Of a DNA stretch of 64,000 nucleotides, positions 44,947-53,136 are shown one piece after another. The position numbers and the translations under genes were made by a program. How positions within the stretch are numbered: the stretch's first letter is position 1; every line of letters begins with the position of its first letter. Origin of the DNA: an uncultured Hyphomicrobiales bacterium (lineage in GTDB: Bacteria; Pseudomonadota; Alphaproteobacteria; Rhizobiales; Beijerinckiaceae); NCBI GenBank assembly GCA_903931945.1, contig CAIZEI010000006.1, positions 118,816-182,815 of the forward strand, read 5' to 3'. Under the pieces are notes generated by a model that made no database searches, was not told the DNA's origin, and saw nothing but the letters and a program-made list of their open reading frames with translations.

Positions 44947-46767
44947 CTACACCCGGACAGCGCCATTGCAGATTTCGCGATACAACTCCGCATCGAGCGG
45001 CACGAAAGCCTGGAAACGTGAGTCGAAAAAATAGAGAGGATCGCGGATCCGGGCGGGGTCGAACCCGTCGGCGACCAGGTCGACCTTGCGTGTCTTGAAC
45101 GTCGTCGTGATTTCGAGATGGTCCTGAAAGCGCAAAAAAAGCGGGCGGGCATATTCGGGCAGATGCGCGGCCAGATGCGCGTGAAAGGCGGCGATATCAA
45201 AATCGCCGATCCCGGTCACCACAAGCGAGGCCATCCCTACCCTGCCGTCCAGTCCCGGCACAGCGACGCCATAGACCGTCGCCTCCTCGACGCCGGGATA
45301 GACAGAAATCGCCTCCCCCACTTCATTGGTGGACACATTTTCACCCTTCCAGCGATATGTGTCGCCGATCCGGTCAGCAAAATAAAAATAGCCAAGTTCG
45401 TCCTTGCGCATGAGATCGCCGGAGCGAAACCATGCGTCCCCTTCCGAAAACACGTGACGCAGAATTTTGGCCTCCGACGCCGCTTTGTCAGCATAGCCTT
45501 CGAAACGGGCGGCCGGTTTTGAGGGATCGTCGAATATCTGGCCAAGGGTCTCGCCAATTTCATTGGGCTCGCATTCGATGCAATGGCCGCTGGCGTCGCG
45601 CACCGGCTGTTCGGTTTCGATATCGAAACGGGCAATCTTGACGACGAATTTGCTTTCCATCCACCACGGGATGCGCCCGACGGCGCCCGGCTTCGAATCA
45701 AAATTGAAGATCGTAATATTGCCTTCGGTCGCCGCATAGAATTCCAGAATATGCGGCAGATCGAAACGGTCGCGGAACGCCGTAAAAATATCGGGGCGCA
45801 ATCCATTGCCGACGCACAGGCGGATGCGGTGGCGTTTGTCGTCAGGCCCTGCAGGGGCCGCCAGCAAGTAACGGCAGAGTTCGCCGATATAAAAAAACAT
45901 CGAACATTCGCGCCGTACAATGTCGGGAAAGAACTCGCGCGCCGAAAATTTCTCCCGGATATAGCAGGAGCCGCCGACCGTGAGCATGGCGCCAACAGCC
46001 CCCAGCCCGCCATTGGTGTGGTACATGGGCAATGCGATATACATCCGGTCGCTGCTTTTTGCGCCCGTGACCGCAGCGAACCCATGCATCGCGAGTTGCA
46101 CGCGGTAATGATTCATATTTGCAGCCTTCGGCATTCCAGTTGTGCCGGAGGTAAAAATATACAGGCAGCGATCGTTGATGGTCAGCGGCGTTCGTTCGGC
46201 TGCCGGAATATTCGCCTGTGAGAAGCCGGCCAGCAAACGGTCGATCCGGGGGGCGTCAGGCGTCTCGCCGCTTGCTGCCACGCCGTGCGTGTAATGCCTT
46301 GTCTTCGCCCTGAGGAGGGGACGCGCAGCTTCGAACATGTCGAGCAGGACTGCATCCACGATCACCGCTTTTGCGCTTGCGCTGTTGATGCAGTGGGCCA
46401 GCGCGGGTCCTGGCAAATTGGTGTTGAGAAGCGCGGCGACGCCGCCCATCTTGGCGATCCCCAGCCAGATCGCCACGAATTCCGGGCGATTGGGCATCAG
46501 CAGGCCGATCACATCCCCCTTGCCAAAGCCGGACGCCCGCGCCCAGCGCGCATATTGATTGGCGCGCGCGTTCAGTTCTTCATAAGTCAGCGCCTCGTGG
46601 TCCGTGAACAGGGCGGTTCGCGGGCCAAAGCGAACAGCCATCTCCTCCATCACGTCGCGAATTGTGCGGTTTGGGTGGCGCGCAATCGGCGAGGTGCGGC
46701 GCAGCGCCCTCCAGGCCCCGCGCGCATAATCCCATTCGCTGGCGATCCGGCCCAGAATACTCAACAA
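44947..46767 (-). CDS. long-chain acyl-CoA synthetase (FATP/FadD-like)
   Basis: A 606-residue ANL-superfamily enzyme. The AMP-binding P-loop is YIFTSGTTGMPKAANMNHY; FYAATEGNITIFNFD, AWFRSGDLMRKDELGYFYFADRIGDTYRWKGENVSTNEV and a C-terminal TTTFKTRKVDLV with the catalytic lysine follow. The pattern, with LLNTNLPGPALAHCI and YMGELCRYLL-like (YIGELCRYLL) stretches, is that of the very-long-chain acyl-CoA synthetase / fatty acid transport protein subgroup. It activates fatty or related acids with CoA and ATP. The start is TTG at 46767 with GGGAGG upstream. Transcription probably begins from the promoter at 46806-46833, over which a palindromic operator lies. Confidence 0.88.
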   Translation of the reverse strand: MLSILGRIASEWDYARGAWRALRRTSPIARHPNRTIRDVMEEMAVRFGPRTALFTDHEALTYEELNARANQYARWARASGFGKGDVIGLLMPNRPEFVAIWLGIAKMGGVAALLNTNLPGPALAHCINSASAKAVIVDAVLLDMFEAARPLLRAKTRHYTHGVAASGETPDAPRIDRLLAGFSQANIPAAERTPLTINDRCLYIFTSGTTGMPKAANMNHYRVQLAMHGFAAVTGAKSSDRMYIALPMYHTNGGLGAVGAMLTVGGSCYIREKFSAREFFPDIVRRECSMFFYIGELCRYLLAAPAGPDDKRHRIRLCVGNGLRPDIFTAFRDRFDLPHILEFYAATEGNITIFNFDSKPGAVGRIPWWMESKFVVKIARFDIETEQPVRDASGHCIECEPNEIGETLGQIFDDPSKPAARFEGYADKAASEAKILRHVFSEGDAWFRSGDLMRKDELGYFYFADRIGDTYRWKGENVSTNEVGEAISVYPGVEEATVYGVAVPGLDGRVGMASLVVTGIGDFDIAAFHAHLAAHLPEYARPLFLRFQDHLEITTTFKTRKVDLVADGFDPARIRDPLYFFDSRFQAFVPLDAELYREICNGAVRV

Positions 46768-46805
46768 TCATCCTCCCGCCGCAAGGCGCCGCAGCGGATC
46801 GCATG

Positions 46806-46833
46806 ATAAGATAGATTGACCAGGCATAGTCAA
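46806..46833 (-). promoter_or_regulatory. promoter of the acyl-CoA synthetase gene
   Basis: On the minus strand TTGACT (46833-46828) and TCTTAT (46811-46806) are separated by 16 bases, about 40 bases upstream of the TTG start. The -35 matches five of six consensus bases and the -10 four. The dyad at 46813-46836 covers the -35 and the spacer. Confidence 0.45.
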
Positions 46834-46836
46834 TCT
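46813..46836. promoter_or_regulatory. perfect 8-base inverted repeat, candidate operator
   Basis: AGATTGAC (46813-46820) and GTCAATCT (46829-46836) form a perfect dyad with an 8-base spacer, between the divergent acyl-CoA synthetase and TusA-like genes. It overlaps the predicted promoter of the synthetase. The size fits a TetR- or GntR-like dimer; no such regulator is encoded nearby. Confidence 0.5.
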
Positions 46837-46848
46837 TTGGATAACCGT

Positions 46849-47100
46849 ATGGTGGATGAATGTGCGAAGAGCGTCAGCGCGGCTGCGCCAGTTGAACTGG
46901 ATTTGCGCGGTCTCAAATGTCCGCTGCCCGCCATCAAGACAGCCAAAGCCCTGAACAGCATGACAAACGGTATGCTTTTGGTGCGGACGACCGATCCGAT
47001 GAGCGCTATCGATATTCCACATGCAGCAACGTCCGTCGGCGCGCGCGTGCTGTCGCGATCCAGCGAAGGACGGGAACTCCATTTCCTGATCGAAAAATAG
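46849..47100 (+). CDS. TusA/SirA-family sulfur carrier protein
   Basis: An 83-residue protein with the TusA signature LDLRGLKCPLPAIKTAKAL, in which the cysteine of C-P-x-P carries persulfide sulfur for tRNA thiolation or molybdenum cofactor synthesis. The rest (LLVRTTDPMSAIDIPH...RELHFLIEK) is the usual two-layer alpha/beta fold. ATG at 46849 has GGAT about seven bases upstream. It is divergent from the acyl-CoA synthetase, and no tus or mnm gene is near, so its sulfur partner is unknown. Confidence 0.85.
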   Translation: MVDECAKSVSAAAPVELDLRGLKCPLPAIKTAKALNSMTNGMLLVRTTDPMSAIDIPHAATSVGARVLSRSSEGRELHFLIEK

Positions 47101-47149
47101 CATTCTACCTAAATGCGCTGCCTGTCTTCGCCCGGCATGCGTTGCGCCG

Positions 47150-48304
47150 CTAGCCCAACAGACCGCGATCGGCGCGGGGCGCCAGCGGATTGTCGGATAA
47201 CGCTGCAGCATCGGGCGTATCAATGCCGGGCTCGCCCAGAAACGCCCGCCACAGCCCTTCGACACATGACGGAGCAAGACCTTTTGTAATAAATACGACC
47301 CGCGTGCTGCAGTCGTCGTCGGGCCAGTTCGCCAGCCTTTGGGCCGGGTAGAAGAGATGCTGCACGCCATGCACCAGCAGGGGCCGCGAGGGGTCGCTGT
47401 CAAGACAGACAAGACCCTTCACCCGCAAAAGCTGCGCTCCATAGGTCTGCCGGACCATTTCGATGAATAGTTTGAATCCGGCGTCCGGCAGCGGGCGTGC
47501 GGCGGTCAATCCGAAGGCGACGATGTCGTCGCCATGCCGGTTCGCATCGTGCGCGTGCTCGCGATGCTTCCCCACGTTCGCATAGGCTTCCCAGCGCAAC
47601 CAGTCATGGACATGGGCGGATTTCGTCGTGGGATCATAGACGCCAGCATCAAGCAGCCGTTCTGCGGTCGCCTCGCCAGCGGCTGCATCGAATATCGGGG
47701 CAGCCGGATTCAGCGCCGCCAACCGTTCGCGCAATCGATGCAATCGCTCGAATTCCACAGCGCTTTTGACCATGTCTGTTTTTGTTAGAACAAGACGGTC
47801 GGCAACCGCAACCTGTTTCAAAGCTTCCCCATGAGCCTCAAGCGTCGCAAAGCCATGGATGGCGTCAACGAGCGTGATAACGCCGTCGAGGCGCAAACGC
47901 AGCGCCAGATAGGGATGCGACATCAACGTATGCAAAATGGGCGCGGGATCGGCGAGTCCGGTGGTTTCAATCAGCACGCGTCCGATCGGCGCCATGCGGC
48001 CATTGTCGAGGCGGCGCATCACGTCTTCAAAGGTTGAAACGAGGTCGCCGCGAATGGTGCAGCAGAGGCACCCTGACGACATCAGCAACATATCTCCATC
48101 GACCTTCTCGACCAGCAGGTGGTCAAGTCCGATAGCGCCGAATTCGTTGATGATAACCAGCGCCCGCGACAACAAGGGGTCTTTGACAAGCATGTTGAGC
48201 AGGGTCGTCTTGCCTGCGCCCAGGAAGCCGGTCAGCACGCTGACAGGAATGGGCGGTGGCGGTCGCCGCGCGAGGGGCGACTGCAAAACGCTCTCTTGCC
48301 TCAA
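47150..48304 (-). CDS. CobW/COG0523 family GTP-binding metal chaperone
   Basis: A 384-residue G3E GTPase. The Walker A motif is VLTGFLGAGKTTLLNML (23-39), the metal-binding C-x-C-C lies in GCLCCTIRGDL (78-88), and ETTGLADPAPI and VLTKTDMV give the remaining GTPase motifs. The C-terminal domain includes a histidine-rich stretch (HVHDWLRW, GKHREHAHDANRHGDD), which suggests zinc or cobalt handling. Members deliver or sense Zn2+, Co2+ or Fe. Its first codon overlaps the last codons of the carboxypeptidase gene by four bases. Cobalt/cobalamin involvement is possible given cobU elsewhere in the window, but zinc is equally likely. Confidence 0.87.
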   Translation of the reverse strand: MRQESVLQSPLARRPPPPIPVSVLTGFLGAGKTTLLNMLVKDPLLSRALVIINEFGAIGLDHLLVEKVDGDMLLMSSGCLCCTIRGDLVSTFEDVMRRLDNGRMAPIGRVLIETTGLADPAPILHTLMSHPYLALRLRLDGVITLVDAIHGFATLEAHGEALKQVAVADRLVLTKTDMVKSAVEFERLHRLRERLAALNPAAPIFDAAAGEATAERLLDAGVYDPTTKSAHVHDWLRWEAYANVGKHREHAHDANRHGDDIVAFGLTAARPLPDAGFKLFIEMVRQTYGAQLLRVKGLVCLDSDPSRPLLVHGVQHLFYPAQRLANWPDDDCSTRVVFITKGLAPSCVEGLWRAFLGEPGIDTPDAAALSDNPLAPRADRGLLG

Positions 48305-49632
48305 TTCGTCTGGCTCTTTTTTGCCTTGCCCGGCGCGTTATGGGCGGCGAGCTTTTTGGAGACCTCTTTTTTTGGAGCCGGCTTTGTCGGCTTGTCAATA
48401 ACCGCTGTCTTTTTCGCCAACGCGGGACGCGCCCTGCGGGCGGGTTTAACCGCCGGTTTGCTCTTATCGCTATCATTTTGCGCTGTTACGGCATTTACCC
48501 CGCCCACCGGCCCCGCAACGCGCCCAGTCCATCCGGGCGCAGGGCCGACATAGACGTCGATCGGTTCAAAAACCGGACGGGCATTCAACGCGGCGGCTGT
48601 CGCCGCCACCCCGCCCACGGCGACAGGCGTAGCTGTCGGTTGAGTGCGGAAAAACGCCAACGGCGAATCGTCGCTCGCGGCGGGCGGCGCAACGCCCGCC
48701 ACCTGTATAGCGAAATCATCCTCGGTTAATTCCTGCCGATGAGGACCGCAGACCTTCAGGCGCATATTGGGCGGCGCGCCTCCAACCATCGGAAGATCGC
48801 CTATCTTCCGGCCCGTCCCCATAGTCGCAAAACCCTCGTCGAGAATTTTTGCAGCCTCCAGCGTTCGTGCTTTGGCGGACGGATAGCCAAGCACCACCGC
48901 GATCAGCCGGCGTCCGCCGTGGCTGGCGCTGGCGACCACATTCAGCCCTGCCGGGCAGGTAAAGCCGGTTTTCATCCCTTCCGCGCCGGGATAACGGCCC
49001 ATCAATCCGTTATGCGTTGGCACGATCATCGACCCCAGCCGGAACGCGCCGATACCGTAGAGGTCGGAATGCTCGGGAAAATCCCGGTAAAGCGCCATGG
49101 CCACCACAGCCATATCGCGCGCCGAGCTGTAATGGTCATCGGCATGGAGACCGTTGGGATTGACGAAATGCGATTCCCGCATGCCAATCTTCACGGCGCG
49201 CGCGTTCATTTCATTAGCGAAATCCTCGACCGATCCGGAAACGCCTTCGGCGATCGTGATGGCAAGGTCATTGGCCGATTTTACCATCAGCATTTTCAGC
49301 GCATTGTCGAGCGTGACCTGCTGGCCCGGAGCGAACCCCATTTTTGATGGCGGCATTCGCGCGGCGCGCGCTGAAACAAGCATCGGCGTATCGAGCGTAA
49401 TCCGCCCGTCGCGAACAGCGGACAAGGCCGTGTAAACCGTCATCAGTTTGGTGAGCGAGGCGGGATACCAGGGCTGTGTCGACTCCCTTTCAACCAGAAC
49501 CTCTCCGGACTTTGCATCGATCACCAGCAGAGGCGTCGCCCGGGCGGCGATACTGAAAAAAGCTCCCGAACAGGTTATCAGGACCAGCAGAGCAAGCGCT
49601 GAAAACCGGGTCGGAGCAGGCATTGATCGCAT
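48301..49632 (-). CDS. D-alanyl-D-alanine carboxypeptidase (S11, DacF-like)
   Basis: About 443 residues. A signal peptide (FSALALLVLITCSGAFFSIAARA) leads to the penicillin-binding domain with WYPASLTKLMTVYTA (S-x-x-K), VKSANDLAITIA (S-x-N) and GMKTGFTCPAG (K-T-G). It trims the terminal D-Ala of peptidoglycan stem peptides in the periplasm. The last ~130 residues are a Pro/Ala/Lys-rich, low-complexity tail (KPARRARPALAKKT, KPAPKKEVSKKLAAH), possibly cell-wall or DNA-contacting; this is longer than in most DacF proteins. The ATG at 49632 has AGGA at eight-base spacing. Coupled to the CobW-type gene. Confidence 0.9.
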   Translation of the reverse strand: MRSMPAPTRFSALALLVLITCSGAFFSIAARATPLLVIDAKSGEVLVERESTQPWYPASLTKLMTVYTALSAVRDGRITLDTPMLVSARAARMPPSKMGFAPGQQVTLDNALKMLMVKSANDLAITIAEGVSGSVEDFANEMNARAVKIGMRESHFVNPNGLHADDHYSSARDMAVVAMALYRDFPEHSDLYGIGAFRLGSMIVPTHNGLMGRYPGAEGMKTGFTCPAGLNVVASASHGGRRLIAVVLGYPSAKARTLEAAKILDEGFATMGTGRKIGDLPMVGGAPPNMRLKVCGPHRQELTEDDFAIQVAGVAPPAASDDSPLAFFRTQPTATPVAVGGVAATAAALNARPVFEPIDVYVGPAPGWTGRVAGPVGGVNAVTAQNDSDKSKPAVKPARRARPALAKKTAVIDKPTKPAPKKEVSKKLAAHNAPGKAKKSQTN

Positions 49633-49787
49633 CGGCAGGTCCTGAATATGGGCAGGCGGGGCTCTCACCCCTCCTGCTTCTAGCTTTTCAACGCCACTAT
49701 GGGAAGCTACACAGACGGGGTGCGGGAAATTTCAGTCAGCTGCGGCGTTTTTTTTGACCGCGCAACGGCCCCGCAGGAGGCAGGCCC

Positions 49788-50954
49788 ATGAGCGGGTGCA
49801 TTGTCGGCTGGTCGCATCTGCCATTTGGCAAACACGATGCGGAAAGCGTCGAGAGTCTTGTTGTGCGAGCGGCGCGCGACGCCCTTGCGCATGCGCGCGT
49901 CGGCGCCAGCGATATCGACGAGATCTGTCTCGGTCATTTCAACGCCGGCTTCAGCCCGCAGGATTTTACAGCCTCGCTTGTATTGCAGGCCGATGAGGGC
50001 TTCCGGTTCAAACGCGCGACGCGTTCTGAAAATGCCTGCGCGACCGGGTCCGCCGCCGTTCACGCAGCCCTGACCGCCATTGAGGCGGGCCGCGCGCGCC
50101 TGGCTTTGGTTGTGGGCGTCGAACAGATGAGCCGGACCCCGCCCGCCGAGATTGGCAAAAATCTCCTGAAAGCGTCCTATTTGCCCGAAGATGGCGACAC
50201 GCCTGCGGGATTTGCCGGCGTGTTCGGGCATATCGCCGCGCGTTATTTCGATCGCTATGGCGACCAGTCCGCCGCTCTGGCCGCGATAGCCGCCAAAAAT
50301 CACAAAAACGGCGTCGACAATCCCTACGCGCAGATGCGGCGCGATCTTGGCTTCGATTTCTGTTATCAGGTCAGCGATAAAAACCCCTTTGTGGCGGGGC
50401 CGCTCAAACGCACAGATTGTTCGCTGGTGTCCGATGGCGCAGCAGCCCTTGTCATCGCGGACAGGAATACCGCAATGACCATGCAGCGCGCGGTGGCGTT
50501 CCGTTCGCGCGCCCATGCGCAGGACTTCCTGCCGATGTCAAAGCGCGAAATCATCGATTTTGAAGGCTGCGCGGTCGCATGGCGGCGGGCGCTGGAAGAG
50601 GCGAAATTACAACTCGCCGATCTCTCCTTTGTCGAAACGCATGATTGCTTCACCATTGCCGAATTGATCGAATATGAGGCCATGGGACTGGCGCTGAGGG
50701 GGCAGGGCGCGCGCGCCGCCCTGGACGGGCTCACGCAGAAGGATGGCAAACTGCCCGTCAATCCCTCCGGCGGGCTGAAGGCCAAAGGCCATCCCATTGG
50801 CGCGACAGGCGTTTCGATGCATGTGCTGAGCGCGATGCAATTGTGTGGCGAGGCCGGCGGGATGCAGATAGCGGGCGCAGAGTTTGGCGGCGTCTTCAAT
50901 ATGGGCGGCACTGCAGTCGCCAATTACGTCAGCATTCTGGAAAGGGCGCGGTGA
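49788..50954 (+). CDS. thiolase family protein (acetyl-CoA acetyltransferase type)
   Basis: A 388-residue thiolase. The first catalytic cysteine is C84 in ENACATGSAAVHAAL, the histidine motif is ETHDCFTIAELIEYEAMG, and GGLKAKGHPIGATGVSMHV is the second histidine block. The last part, AEFGGVFNMGGTAVANYVSIL, lacks the second C-x-G cysteine of degradative thiolases and is typical of the SCP-2/thiolase-like group, which may act in beta-oxidation of branched or steroid side chains, or in benzylsuccinate-type pathways. It is the first gene of the right-hand catabolic region. A Cys-rich exported protein gene overlaps its stop. Confidence 0.88.
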   Translation: MSGCIVGWSHLPFGKHDAESVESLVVRAARDALAHARVGASDIDEICLGHFNAGFSPQDFTASLVLQADEGFRFKRATRSENACATGSAAVHAALTAIEAGRARLALVVGVEQMSRTPPAEIGKNLLKASYLPEDGDTPAGFAGVFGHIAARYFDRYGDQSAALAAIAAKNHKNGVDNPYAQMRRDLGFDFCYQVSDKNPFVAGPLKRTDCSLVSDGAAALVIADRNTAMTMQRAVAFRSRAHAQDFLPMSKREIIDFEGCAVAWRRALEEAKLQLADLSFVETHDCFTIAELIEYEAMGLALRGQGARAALDGLTQKDGKLPVNPSGGLKAKGHPIGATGVSMHVLSAMQLCGEAGGMQIAGAEFGGVFNMGGTAVANYVSILERAR

Positions 50955-51331
50955 AATCAGCATTTGCGCTCGCAATAGGATGTGCGCTCGCGCTGGTTGC
51001 CGGTAGCGCGCGCGCAGGCGCGCCCGCGCCAGTCAACGCGCCGCCCGTCAGCGCGGTTGCGCCTGTCGATCCTGCGGAGCCGAACTTGCCCAAACCGCCC
51101 CTGCTCGGCTTTTGCGCTGCGCCGGTCAGGCCGGCGTGCATCGACCTTGCAGCCTCCTATGCGAACGCCCGCGCGCGCGCGGGCTGCAATGCCGAAATGG
51201 AGCATTACGTCAAATATGTCTTTGCCTGGCGCCTGTGCCTGAACGCCGAAATGGAGCGCGCCGTCCACCAGACCAATGAAGACATCCAGCGTCATAAATG
51301 CCGGATGGCGGGCGGGAAAAATTGTCCGTGA
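50951..51331 (+). CDS. small exported protein with six cysteines
   Basis: A 126-residue protein from GTG at 50951, overlapping the thiolase stop by four bases. A signal peptide (SAFALAIGCALALVAGSARAGA) is followed by a proline-rich linker and a domain with six cysteines (GFCAAP, PACIDL, AGCNAEM, RLCLNAEMERA, HKCRM, KNCP), suited to three disulfides. NAEMEHYVKYVFAWRLC is repeated in part as LNAEMERAV. I do not know the family. Periplasmic location inferred. Confidence 0.6.
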   Translation: MKSAFALAIGCALALVAGSARAGAPAPVNAPPVSAVAPVDPAEPNLPKPPLLGFCAAPVRPACIDLAASYANARARAGCNAEMEHYVKYVFAWRLCLNAEMERAVHQTNEDIQRHKCRMAGGKNCP

Positions 51332-51483
51332 AAGGCGGAGCGGACGCCACAGTTCCATGCCCCAACACCCGCCATTTTACAGCCGCTGCTGACACCGCCT
51401 GCAAAACTGCTATCGTAACATATGCGACACGCCTCGAAGGGTGGGCCAGCGTTGCAAACAGAGCACATCAACGGGAGGAATGA

Positions 51484-52518
51484 TTGATATTCAAGCGCGC
51501 CGCCGTCACGGCCCTTCTCGGACTGTTCATCGCGGGGCCCGCGTCCGCGCAAACGGCTGCGCCCAATCCGGTCGCCGATTTCTACAGAGGCAAAAACGTC
51601 GATATTTACGCCGGCCTGAGCGTTGGCGGCGTCTATGACATTACCGCGCGGCTGCTGGCGCGGTTCATGGGCAAATATATTCCCGGCAATCCAACGCTGA
51701 CGCCACACAATATGGAAGGCGCGGCGGGGCTGCGTCTGGCCAACTGGATTTATCAGATCGCCCCGAAAGATGGGACCGCCTTTGGCACTTTTGCGCGCGG
51801 CCTCGCGTTCGATCCCCTGCTTGGCCAGACGAGCGCGTTCTTTGACGCCGAAAAATTCAACTGGATCGGCAGCACCAACGACGAAGTGTCGATCTGCGCC
51901 GCCTGGCACACCAGCGGCGTCACGCGCATCGAGCAGCTCTATGACAGGGAGCTGATTATCGGCTCGACTGGCGGCAGCGGCGATGATGAACAATTCCCGA
52001 AAATCATCAATGGCGTGCTGGGCACGAAACTGCGCACGGTGTCCGGTTATCCCGGCGGCAATGAAGTCAAGATGGCGATGGAGCGCGGCGAGGTGAACGG
52101 GCGTTGCGGCTGGTCGTGGTCAAGCGTCAAATCCACCGAAGGCAAATGGCTGAAAGATAAGTCGATATCCGTGTTTATCCAGCTGTCCTTGCGCCGACAC
52201 CCTGACCTGCCTGACGTCCCGATGGTGATGGATTTGGCGAAAACCGATGAGGACCGGCAGATTTTCAAGCTGGTTTTTGCCCGGCAGGTGATGGGCTGGC
52301 CGTTCGCCGCCCCGCCTGGAGTTCCCACTGAGCGCATAGAGGCCTTGCGCAAGGCTTTCGACGATACCGTCAGAGACCCCGCCTTTCTGGCCGAAGCCGA
52401 CAGGCTCGGGCTTGAAATCACCCCTGTTTCTGGCGAACGGATCCAGGCTCTTGTCAGCGACATCTACCGCGCGACAAGCCCCGAACTCGCGCGGAAAGTC
52501 GCGTCGATGCTCAAGTAG
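51484..52518 (+). CDS. Bug-type tricarboxylate transporter substrate-binding protein
   Basis: A 344-residue periplasmic receptor. A signal peptide (VTALLGLFIAGPASAQT) precedes FYRGKNVDIYAGLSVGGVYDI, then NMEGAAGLRLANWIYQIAPKDG and STGGSGDDEQFPKIINGVLGT, marks of the TctC/Bug family in the form common to aromatic catabolic regions. The start is TTG at 51484 with GGGAGGA upstream. No membrane components adjoin it. Its ligand might be an aromatic acid, given the nearby ring-cleavage bicupin and Rieske oxygenase. Confidence 0.86.
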   Translation: MIFKRAAVTALLGLFIAGPASAQTAAPNPVADFYRGKNVDIYAGLSVGGVYDITARLLARFMGKYIPGNPTLTPHNMEGAAGLRLANWIYQIAPKDGTAFGTFARGLAFDPLLGQTSAFFDAEKFNWIGSTNDEVSICAAWHTSGVTRIEQLYDRELIIGSTGGSGDDEQFPKIINGVLGTKLRTVSGYPGGNEVKMAMERGEVNGRCGWSWSSVKSTEGKWLKDKSISVFIQLSLRRHPDLPDVPMVMDLAKTDEDRQIFKLVFARQVMGWPFAAPPGVPTERIEALRKAFDDTVRDPAFLAEADRLGLEITPVSGERIQALVSDIYRATSPELARKVASMLK

Positions 52519-52602
52519 ACAGCCCGGCGGCGCGGCTTCCAACCGGCAGCTTGAGGCCTAGAGGCCGTTGGCGGTCGGCGTTTGCGCTGATATACATCGC
52601 CC

Positions 52603-53130
52603 ATGCGAATCCTCCTGCTTCTGCGTCACGCCAAGGCATTGCCCTCTTCGCCGCATGGCGATTTCGATCGTCAGCTGGCGCCGCGCGGATGGCGGCAGGC
52701 GGAGAAATTCGGCCGGTGGCTGGCGGAGAAATCTTTCGCGCCCGATCTGGTTCTGGCGTCGACAGCTCGGCGCGCCAGCGAAACGGCGGATGCGGTGATG
52801 TCGGTTCCTGGCGCCTCGCCTGAACGGCGCAATGAAAGCGCGCTCTACAATGCCGAAGCCGAAGGTATTCTGGCAATCGCGCAAATGGCTGGCGCCGCAG
52901 CAAACGTCATGATCATTGGTCACAATCCCGGCATTGCCGAACTGGCGCTCGCGCTGGCGGACGATGATGACAAACCAACGCGACAAAAGATGGCGCGCAA
53001 ATATCCGACCTGCGCCTGCGCCATTCTTCAATTCGGCACTTCTGGCTGGAACAAGCTCTCGCTCGGGACGGGAAAACTTCTCGCCTATGTAACGCCTGCA
53101 AGTCTCGATCGCGCGGAACTTGACGATTGA
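52603..53130 (+). CDS. SixA-like histidine phosphatase
   Basis: A 175-residue histidine-phosphatase-superfamily protein. The phospho-acceptor His is H9 in LLLLRHAKA (R-H-A), and VMIIGHNPGIAELA holds the second histidine. Downstream residues DRQLAPRGWRQAEKF match the SixA/PhoE group. SixA removes phosphate from a histidine phosphotransfer protein in E. coli; a general role in phosphosignalling is inferred. It is followed by an unknown exported protein after six bases. Confidence 0.85.
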   Translation: MRILLLLRHAKALPSSPHGDFDRQLAPRGWRQAEKFGRWLAEKSFAPDLVLASTARRASETADAVMSVPGASPERRNESALYNAEAEGILAIAQMAGAAANVMIIGHNPGIAELALALADDDDKPTRQKMARKYPTCACAILQFGTSGWNKLSLGTGKLLAYVTPASLDRAELDD

Positions 53131-53136
53131 AAGCGA

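Noticed and set aside
46813..46836. FNR/FixK box
   Set aside because: The half-sites TTGAC/GTCAA are eight bases apart, while FNR/FixK sites have a four-base spacer.
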